A stretch of 14,677 bases of DNA from JBQCHF01 sp051954955 (GTDB lineage Bacteria; Actinomycetota; Actinomycetes; Motilibacterales; Motilibacteraceae). Where the stretch lies: the NCBI GenBank assembly GCA_051954955.1, contig JBQCHF010000197.1, forward strand, positions 1 to 14,677. Reading direction: 5' to 3'. The notes beneath the pieces are model-generated. The model did not search any database. It was not told where the DNA came from and worked only from the letters and a program-made list of their open reading frames with translations. Position numbers and translations under genes: made by a program. Each line of letters starts with the position of its first letter. Position 1 is the stretch's first letter. Below, in pieces: positions 1 to 5,200 of the stretch.

Positions 1-145
1 AGTTGTCGCGGTTGCGGAAGCCGCGGGCGATGCGTCGGTGGAGTTCGATGAGGCCGTTGATCGCTTCGGTGCCGCCGTTGCTGGAGCGGCCGGTGTCGAA
101 GTAGGCCAAGAACGCCTCGCGCCACCGGGTCAGGGTCTTGCTGGT
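1..145 (-). pseudogene. ISL3-type transposase fragment (C-terminal part)
   Basis: Read on the minus strand, this stretch encodes about 47 residues containing TRWREAFLAYFDTGRSSN, then SNGGTEAINGLIELHRR and IARGFRNRDN. This is the familiar C-terminal block of ISL3-family transposases, where the Glu of the TEAxNxxI motif belongs to the DDE catalytic triad. The frame is open to the window edge, so the true C-terminus lies outside. Toward position 145 the similarity stops and the sequence becomes HsdR coding on the opposite strand, so the N-terminal part of the transposase is missing here. No terminal inverted repeat is visible at the junction. Seen: the motif and the abrupt change. Known: this block is typical of ISL3 transposases. 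Inferred: an insertion followed by deletion, or a recombination event, truncated both genes. The exact breakpoint is uncertain by about 15 bases. Confidence 0.8.
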
Positions 146-2014
146 CAGCTGCGGGCGGCGCTGGAGGGCAAGCAGGCGCGGATCATCATCACGACGCTGC
201 AGAAGTTCCCCGTGGTGGCGCAGTCCGCGACCGACCTGGCCGGCAGCCGGTTCGCCGTCGTCGTCGACGAGGCGCACTCCTCCCAGTCCGGTGAGGCCGC
301 GAAGGACTTGAAGGCGGTGCTGTCCGGGCTCGCCTCCGACGAGCCGGAGAGGGAGGAGCCGGACTTCGAGGACCTGCTCACCGACGCGGTCTCGGCGCGG
401 GGCCGGCAGGAGAACCTGACGTTCTTCGCGTTCACCGCGACCCCCAAGCACAAGACCCTCCCCGTGTTCGGCGAGCAGGTCATCGACCCGGCCGGTGAGG
501 ACCGGTACGTGCCGTTCCATCTGTACTCGATGCGCCAGGCGATTGAGGAGGGCTTCATCCTCGACGTGCTTGCGAACTACACCACCTACGCCACCTACTA
601 CCGGCTCGCGAACGGCCTCGGCGAGGACCCGGAGCTGCCCAAGGGCAAGGCCGCGTCGGCGTTGGCGCGGTGGGTGTCGCTGCACCCGACGAACATCGCC
701 CAGCGCGCCGAGGTCATCGTCGAGCACTTCCGCCACCACACCGCCACGAAGATCGGCGGCCGGGCGAAAGCAATGGTGGTGACCGCCTCCCGGCTGCACG
801 CGGTGCGCTACCACCAGGCGATCACGAAGGTGATCACGGAGAAGGGCTACGACAAGGGGGCCTCGCCGATGCGGGCCCTGATCGCGTTCTCCGGCACCGT
901 CACCGACCCGGACAGCACCCTGGAGTACCGCGAGCCGCTGATGAACAGGTTCCCCGAATCCCAGCTGCCGGAGCGGTTCGCCGGCAGCGAGTACGGGCTG
1001 CTGGTGGTGGCGGAAAAGTACCAGACCGGGTTCGATCAGCCGCTGCTGCACACCATGTACGTCGCGAAGAAACTCTCCGACGTCAAGGCCGTGCAGACCC
1101 TGTCCCGGCTGAACCGCACCGCGCCGGGAAAGACCGACACCTTCGTGCTGGACTTCGTCAACGACGCCGAGACGATCACCGAGGCGTTCCGGCCGTTCTA
1201 CGCCCGCACCACCGCCGCCCCTACCGACCCGAACCTGCTCTACAACTTGCAGCGCCGGTGCCTGGACGCCGGAGTCATCGACCCGGCCGAGATGGCCGCC
1301 GGCGCCGAGGCGGTCCTGCGCGGCGGCACCGCGGGGTCGGCGAAGCTCAACGCCGCGATCGCCCCCGCGGTCGAGCGGTGGAAGGCGCTGGACGACGAGA
1401 CCGCACAGGAGGACTTCCGGACCGCGCTGCGGGACTTCACCCGTGCGTACGTGTTCCTCGCGCAGATCGTGCCGTTCCACGACACCGACCTCGAGCAGCT
1501 GCAGGCCTAGGGCAAGTACCTGCTCACCCTGCTGCCGCGCGCCGACTCCAACGACGCGGTGAACCTCGACGGGGCCGTCGTGCTTACCCACCTGCGCACC
1601 GACCTGATCGCCGCCGAGCAGAACGCGTCGCTCAGCGAAGGCTCCGACGACCCGCTGCCCGGGCCCGGGGGAGAGGGGCGCGGGAAGCAGCACGAGGAAC
1701 CGACGGACAGCCTGTCGGCGCTGATCAAGGCGCTCAACGAGCGGTTCGGGATGAACCTCACCGACGCCGACCGGATCTGGTTCGACCAGCAGGAGGCGCA
1801 CCTGCGCGCCGATGAGGACGTCCGGGTGGTGGCGCTGAACAACGACCTCGAGCAGTTCAAGGTCTACCCTGAGCCGAAGTTGCAGGACGGGATCATCGAC
1901 CGGCAGGAGCAAAACGGCGCCCTGTTTCAGGCCTTCTTCGACAAGCCCGAGTTCAAGGAAGCCATGCAGGCCTGGATCAGCGAGCGGCTGCACCGCAACA
2001 TCCGCGGGGCGTGA
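146..2014 (+). pseudogene. hsdR: Type I restriction enzyme HsdR remnant (5' truncated, internal amber)
   Basis: HsdR is the motor and nuclease subunit of type I restriction-modification complexes. From about 146 the frame reads QLRAALEGKQARIIITTLQKF, then VVVDEAHSSQSG (DEAH box at 266-277), FTATPK near 430-447, EKYQTGFDQPLLHTMYVAKK and a motif VI-like VQTLSRLNRT: helicase motifs Ia/II/III/V/VI in order. The C-terminal part (VALNNDLEQFKVY, FFDKPEFKEAMQAW) is also typical of HsdR. About 622 codons remain of a usual 1000 or more. The N-terminal PD-(D/E)XK nuclease domain and Walker A are absent because the gene is fused to the ISL3 remnant at about 145. A TAG at 1508-1510 interrupts the same frame: GKYLLTLLPRADSND follows it in phase, and the family usually has Tyr around this place, so it is probably a nonsense mutation (TAC to TAG). 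No hsdM or hsdS is nearby. It cannot restrict DNA as it stands; the ATG at 38 belongs to transposase-derived sequence and is not a true start. Confidence 0.9.
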
Positions 2015-2098
2015 TCATGGGTCACCGGCGGTCTCTGCGAAGGGAGCCAACTTCGGTGGGAAAAGGTGTCGCCGAGCAAGTGACTCGCAGGCGCATAC

Positions 2099-2110
2099 CT
2101 AGACAAGTAT
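2099..2110. promoter_or_regulatory. Putative GntR operator upstream of the HTH gene
   Basis: CTAGACAAGTAT occurs here and again, identically, at 5138-5149. Here it sits in GCATACCTAGACAAGTATCC, where TATCCT (2108-2113) could be a -10 element for the downstream helix-turn-helix gene, so a bound repressor would block RNA polymerase. The CTAGAC core is half of the GTCTAGAC palindrome favoured by several HutC-type GntR proteins, and such a protein is encoded next door. No good -35 is visible. Assignment to the local GntR protein is inference. Confidence 0.55.
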
Positions 2111-2169
2111 CCTTTGCCGGTGCGATCATAGGGGCGCTGGAGCAGCTCTGGATCGGCCCGGAGGTCGCC

Positions 2170-2379
2170 ATGTCGCTGGGAATGAGCATCGAGGAGCTAG
2201 AGACTCTGCCGGCGGTCGTTGATGTGTCGACCGCAGCGCGAATCCTTGGGGTCGGTCGAACCTCCGCTTACGACCTTGTCCGGACTGGCTCGTGGCCGAC
2301 GCCGGTGCTGCACTTGGGACGGATGATCCGTATCCCGACGAGGCCGCTCCTTGAGTACCTCGGCGTGCCCCCGCGATGA
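2170..2379 (+). CDS. Helix-turn-helix (excisionase/AlpA-like) protein
   Basis: A 69-residue protein that is almost entirely one DNA-binding domain: VVDVSTAARILGVGRTSAYD (residues 16-35) forms the helix-turn-helix, followed by a short wing, HLGRMIRIPTRPLLEYLG. This MerR-like HTH_17 layout is typical of excisionases (Xis) and AlpA-type regulators of actinobacterial integrative elements and phages. The ATG at 2170 was chosen because GGAGG (2160-2164) lies 5 bases upstream; ATG 2182 is an alternative. The frame extends back to 2017, but that would cover the operator and putative -10 and adds sequence with no domain character. It converges on gntR, with a hairpin terminator between. Seen: the fold signature and ribosome binding site. 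Inferred: a recombination directionality factor or small regulator of the mobile element. No integrase is in the window to pair it with. Confidence 0.75.
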   Translation: MSLGMSIEELETLPAVVDVSTAARILGVGRTSAYDLVRTGSWPTPVLHLGRMIRIPTRPLLEYLGVPPR

Positions 2380-2390
2380 GCGGCACTGAC

Positions 2391-2424
2391 AAGGAGGCCT
2401 CGGCGACAATGCCGGGGCCTTCTT
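2391..2424. terminator. Bidirectional intrinsic terminator hairpin
   Basis: AAGGAGGCCTCGGC (2391-2404), loop GACAAT, GCCGGGGCCTTCTT (2411-2424): a 14-base stem with two mismatches, flanked by A-rich and T-rich ends on the proper sides. It lies between two convergent genes, the HTH gene ending at 2379 and gntR ending at 2429, and can serve both. The U tracts are short (TTCTT; the opposite strand reads AAGGCCTCCTT). Confidence 0.75.
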
Positions 2425-2428
2425 CGCA

Positions 2429-3169
2429 TCAGAGCGGCAGCTCGTACTCGAGCACGTATCGATCGGCGGCCATGACAGTGGTGCACAGCTCGAGCGGACG
2501 CTCGTCGGCGCCTACTGCGGTGCGGACGGACTGCAGCACGGGCGTGCCGGGGGACAGTCGCAGCTGCTCCTGCTCGAGAGGCAGCGGCATGCGCGCGCTG
2601 ATCTCCTCGACGAACCGCTCGGGGGCGTGTCCTGCCTCGGCGAGTCGGGCGTAGATGCCGCCGGGGCCCGGGTCGTCCTGTTCGAGGGAGGTGCCGCGGG
2701 CGACGGACGCGCTGACGACGTGGGTGGCGAGCTCTAGGGGCCCGTCGGGGGCATAGCGGGCGAGGCGGCGGCGAAGGATGAGCTGGCCCTTGCGAAGGCG
2801 GAGCCGCTCGGCCTCGTCGGCGGTGGCCTTGCCCTTGGCCAGCTCGAGCAGCTGGACGTGCACGGTCTCGGCGTCGACGTCGGCGGCCTGCTCTTCGACG
2901 AACCGGCCGGCACGCAGCCGGCGGGGCTGGGGCTTGCTGCGGACGAAGGCGCCCTTGCCCTGGGCGGTGGTGACAAGTCCTTCGCTGCGCAGGACTTCGA
3001 TGGCCTGGCGGACGGTCATGCGAGCGGTGCCGTACTGGGTGAGCAGCTCGGACTCGCTGGGCAGGCGCTCGCCTTCGGCATAGGTGCCGTCGAGGATGCG
3101 GGCTCTCAGGTCGTCGGCGATGACGCGGAACACGGGGGTTCCACGGGTGGCCTTGGCAACCGGGCACAC
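2429..3169 (-). CDS. GntR-family transcriptional regulator, HutC/UTRA subfamily
   Basis: A 246-residue repressor with an N-terminal winged helix-turn-helix (residues about 13-76, including LPSESEL at 36-42, TARMTVRQAIEVLRSEGLV at 48-66 and the wing QGKGAFV) and a C-terminal UTRA ligand-binding domain (about 95-240, ending DRYVLEYELPL). Length and order match HutC-type GntR proteins. The start is GTG 3169-3167, with AAGGAG (3179-3174) four bases upstream. It lies 85 bp after the last gene of a same-strand pair and has a palindromic CT[A/G]GAC site in its leader, so autoregulation is likely. Known: KorSA, TraR and similar HutC-type proteins keep transfer and excision genes of Streptomyces elements off. 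Inferred: this is the master repressor of the element, acting at the four related sites around the HTH gene, itself and the relaxase. Its effector, if any, is unknown. Confidence 0.92.
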   Translation of the reverse strand: MCPVAKATRGTPVFRVIADDLRARILDGTYAEGERLPSESELLTQYGTARMTVRQAIEVLRSEGLVTTAQGKGAFVRSKPQPRRLRAGRFVEEQAADVDAETVHVQLLELAKGKATADEAERLRLRKGQLILRRRLARYAPDGPLELATHVVSASVARGTSLEQDDPGPGGIYARLAEAGHAPERFVEEISARMPLPLEQEQLRLSPGTPVLQSVRTAVGADERPLELCTTVMAADRYVLEYELPL

Positions 3170-3183
3170 GGTGCTCCTTCCGG

Positions 3184-3195
3184 CGGTCTGGACCG
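3184..3195. promoter_or_regulatory. Palindromic site in the gntR leader (putative autoregulatory operator)
   Basis: CGGTCTGGACCG is an inverted repeat (CGGTC-TG-GACCG) just upstream of the gntR ribosome binding site. Its GTCTGGAC core is identical to the core of the site at 5103-5115. It differs from the other sites in lacking the AAGT extension. A -10-like TATACG is present further upstream on the minus strand (about 3208-3213), which would put the palindrome near the transcription start. That GntR binds here is inference. Confidence 0.45.
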
Positions 3196-3254
3196 TCTCA
3201 CCGTAGTCGTATAGACGCCCTGGCGGGAGGAGGCTGGACGGGGTCAGGCCGAGG

Positions 3255-4739
3255 TCAGGCCGGGGTGGGTCCGAGGTCGGGGCCGTCGCCGCTGCGGGTG
3301 GGGATGCGGGTGACGGGGCGGCGGCGCAGGTGTTCGAGGTTGCGGTGCCGGCCGGGCCCGGCGCTGACGTCGTCGACCAAGGCAGTGGCCTGGCGGGCCA
3401 GGATCCGATCGCTGTCCTGGGCTGCGGTGTAGGCGGCGACGAGGGTCTCGGCGCGGGTGGCCGGCATGGGGGAGTAGCGGCGGGGGACGTCGGCGCCCTC
3501 GGGGATGCTGCGGGTGGGCACGAGGACGCGGCCGTGGCGATGCTCGCGGGCGGCGATGGTGCGGTGCAGGCCGGCCAGGGCGCAGGCGGCGGTGGCGACG
3601 TGCTGGGTGAGGGTGAGGACGCGGGCGCGGCCGAGAGCGTCGACGGTGGCGCGCATGGTGGCCCGGTCGGGGGCGGTGTGCGCGGTGGTCCACTCGAGCC
3701 GGCCGGACAGGGCGCGGCCGAGGTTGGTGGCGACCTCGACGGCGTCGGCCAAGACGGGGTTGCGCCGGGGGCTGTCCGGCACGGTGACGACGTCGAGCCA
3801 GCCGTGTCGGATGTCGCGCCAGGCCAGGCTGGCGCTGCCGCACTGGGAGGCCAGCGCGGCGATGTCGTCGCGGGCGGCCAGGTCGGCGCCGGCGGCGAGG
3901 GCGTGGGCGAGCAGGTGGTGGGTGACGGCCAGGCTGGACGCGGCGGTGGCCAGCGCGCAGCCGGTGTGCAGGGGGAGGGGCTCTTCGTAGGCAGCGCGGA
4001 AGGCCACCAGGCGCAGGCGTTCCAGGCCCTGCTCGACGGCGTCGAGCTGCTCGGCGGGGGTGCGCGGGTGGTCGGGGCGGCGCACGAGCATGGGCGCGAC
4101 GGGGAGGGTGAGCAGGTCCTCGCCGTCGTCGTCCTCGCCGTCGAGGTGGGCCAGGTGCGAGCGGACGTGGGCGAGCAGCTCGACGGCGGTGATGGCGGCG
4201 TCGGCGCGGTGTGCGGGGAGCAGGGTGCGCCGGTGCAGCTCGATGCCGGTGCGGCGTAGCGGGGTGACGGCTTCCTCGAGGGCCAGGCCGACGACGGAGA
4301 TGAGCAGGTGCCGGGAGCCGGGGTGGTCGACGACCTCGGCGTGCGGGGTGCGGGGGATGAAGCCGAGCTGGTCGTGGTCGTGGTCGTGGTGGGTGTCGAG
4401 CAGGTCCAGGGCGGTGCCGAGCAGGTCGGCGGCGCGCCGCAGCGGAGGGGTGGGCTCGGCCGCCTCGGGAGCTGGCGGGGCCAGGGGGTCGGCGCGCAGC
4501 AGGTGCTGGGCCTGCTCGAGGTCCTTGGCCATGCCGAGGCGGGCGACGGCCCAGGGGGAGCCGGCCTCGGTGAGGTTGAGGGGGACGTAGTCGAGGTAGC
4601 GGCTCAGGGTGCGGGCCAGTGCGCGGGCGTCCTCGAGGGTGCCGAGCAGGTTGGTGTCGGTGAGCTGGCGCGGGGTGGTGTCGGCGGCCTGCTGCAGCTG
4701 GGTCAGGGCCTGGTCGACGAGCTGGCCGAAGCTGGTCAT
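3255..4739 (-). CDS. Unrecognised 494-residue, mostly helical protein
   Basis: I do not recognise a family. The protein starts MTSFGQLVDQALTQLQQ at ATG 4739, which overlaps the stop of the upstream gene as ATGA, so the two are translationally coupled. It is rich in Ala, Leu and Arg, with repeated predicted helices, no signal peptide and no evident transmembrane segment. A Pro/Glu-rich linker (about 85-100) is followed by a His/Asp run, HHDHDHD (117-123), encoded by a CACGAC hexamer repeat. An acidic patch, GEDDDGED, lies near residue 190. Further on, ASQCGSASLAWRDIRHGWLD and the C-terminal SIPEGADVPRRYSPMP look conserved-like but match nothing I can name. No catalytic motif of a nuclease, NTPase or integrase is visible. 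Third-position GC is very high, as expected for a real gene here. The gene faces away from the relaxase across a shared control region, which suggests a role in transfer or maintenance of the element; that is inference. Confidence 0.8.
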   Translation of the reverse strand: MTSFGQLVDQALTQLQQAADTTPRQLTDTNLLGTLEDARALARTLSRYLDYVPLNLTEAGSPWAVARLGMAKDLEQAQHLLRADPLAPPAPEAAEPTPPLRRAADLLGTALDLLDTHHDHDHDQLGFIPRTPHAEVVDHPGSRHLLISVVGLALEEAVTPLRRTGIELHRRTLLPAHRADAAITAVELLAHVRSHLAHLDGEDDDGEDLLTLPVAPMLVRRPDHPRTPAEQLDAVEQGLERLRLVAFRAAYEEPLPLHTGCALATAASSLAVTHHLLAHALAAGADLAARDDIAALASQCGSASLAWRDIRHGWLDVVTVPDSPRRNPVLADAVEVATNLGRALSGRLEWTTAHTAPDRATMRATVDALGRARVLTLTQHVATAACALAGLHRTIAAREHRHGRVLVPTRSIPEGADVPRRYSPMPATRAETLVAAYTAAQDSDRILARQATALVDDVSAGPGRHRNLEHLRRRPVTRIPTRSGDGPDLGPTPA

Positions 4740-5092
4740 CGCTGAAGTCCGCTCAGGGTGTGCAGGAGCCGTTCGGCCAGGCCGCCTACGAGGTCGTAGC
4801 TGTGGCTGTGGGCGGGCTCGAGCAGGGCGAGGGAGTTGCTGGTGGCGATGGCCGCGCCGGCGTGGGCGCGCAGGGTGGACAGGTCGGCCGGCTCGGGGGG
4901 CAAGCCGTGCGCGTGGCCGAGCTGGGCCAGGGCGCGGGTGGCGTCCTCCAGGGCTGCGAGCCAGGGGCCGGGGCCGCCGTCCCAGCGTTGCGCGGCGGTG
5001 TGCTCGATGGTCTGCAGGCCGCGGGTCAGCTCCTGGCGCAGCTCGGCGACCCGCCTGCGGTCTCGGGCGCCGATGCCGTCGTAGCCGTTCAT
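4736..5092 (-). CDS. Unrecognised 118-residue helical protein, first gene of the operon
   Basis: No family recognised. The product MNGYDGIGARDRRRVAELRQ... is small, soluble-looking and predicted helical, with two Ala/Leu-rich stretches (about 55-65 and 82-97) and no signal peptide. The ATG at 5092 is chosen over an in-frame upstream start at 5113 because AGGAGG stands 5 bases before it on the minus strand. Its stop overlaps the start of the 494-residue gene by four bases (ATGA), a sign of co-translation and probably of a two-protein unit or complex. The promoter region holds two direct copies of TCT[A/G]GACAAGT, one only about 13 bases upstream of the start, so repression by the nearby GntR protein is plausible. 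Function could be that of an accessory mobilization or oriT-binding protein, or something unrelated; the sequence does not say. Confidence 0.7.
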   Translation of the reverse strand: MNGYDGIGARDRRRVAELRQELTRGLQTIEHTAAQRWDGGPGPWLAALEDATRALAQLGHAHGLPPEPADLSTLRAHAGAAIATSNSLALLEPAHSHSYDLVGGLAERLLHTLSGLQR

Positions 5093-5102
5093 GCCGTCCT
5101 CC

Positions 5103-5115
5103 TGTCTGGACAAGT
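5103..5115. promoter_or_regulatory. Putative GntR operator, copy 1 of the divergent region
   Basis: TGTCTGGACAAGT. It shares TCT[A/G]GACAAGT with the site at 5137-5147, in the same orientation and 32 bp away, about three helical turns, which suits cooperative binding on one face of DNA. It overlaps the leader of the minus-strand operon and lies next to its ribosome binding site. Confidence 0.55.
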
Positions 5116-5134
5116 GACGAATTCAGCGAACACC

Positions 5135-5149
5135 CATCTAGACAAGTAT
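5135..5149. promoter_or_regulatory. Putative GntR operator, copy 2 of the divergent region
   Basis: The sequence CATCTAGACAAGTAT contains the same 12-mer CTAGACAAGTAT as the site in front of the HTH gene. It is central in the divergent intergenic region and could control both the minus-strand operon and the relaxase gene. The oriT (nic site) of the element could also lie in this region, as MOBF relaxase genes often sit beside their oriT, but no nic consensus can be assigned. Confidence 0.55.
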
Positions 5150-5168
5150 GCAAGGGTTGGCACACACT

Positions 5169-5183
5169 GGTATCTGCGATACC
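5169..5183 (+). promoter_or_regulatory. Inverted repeat adjoining the relaxase ribosome binding site
   Basis: GGTATC-TGC-GATACC is a perfect 6-bp inverted repeat ending 2 bases before the GGAGG of the relaxase gene. It may be an operator distinct from the GntR sites, or in RNA a small hairpin close to the Shine-Dalgarno sequence that tempers translation. Part of an oriT is a third possibility. Confidence 0.4.
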
Positions 5184-5200
5184 GCGGAGGGAGGCAGCCG

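Noticed and set aside
38..145. ATG 38 as the start of hsdR
   Set aside because: The residues encoded before about 146 are the antisense of transposase sequence and show no HsdR similarity.
2017..2169. Longer version of the HTH protein starting at ATG 2017
   Set aside because: It would run through the putative promoter and operator and adds no recognisable domain, and GGAGG stands correctly before ATG 2170.
2966..2980. GACAAGT within gntR as a fifth operator
   Set aside because: It lacks the CT[A/G] half, lies in coding sequence, and a seven-base match is easily random.
2268..3167. Arg/Pro-rich minus-strand frame overlapping gntR
   Set aside because: Out-of-phase shadow of gntR, whose winged-helix and UTRA domains are clear; it also crosses the terminator.
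3330..4259. Gly/Val-rich plus-strand frame opposite the 494-residue gene
   Set aside because: Shadow frame. The minus-strand gene has a coupled ATGA start and balanced amino acid composition.
4760..5200. N-terminal extension of the relaxase frame
   Set aside because: The upstream part overlaps the unknown minus-strand gene and the operators, and its translation is low-complexity. GTG 5201 has a strong ribosome binding site and the family N-terminus.
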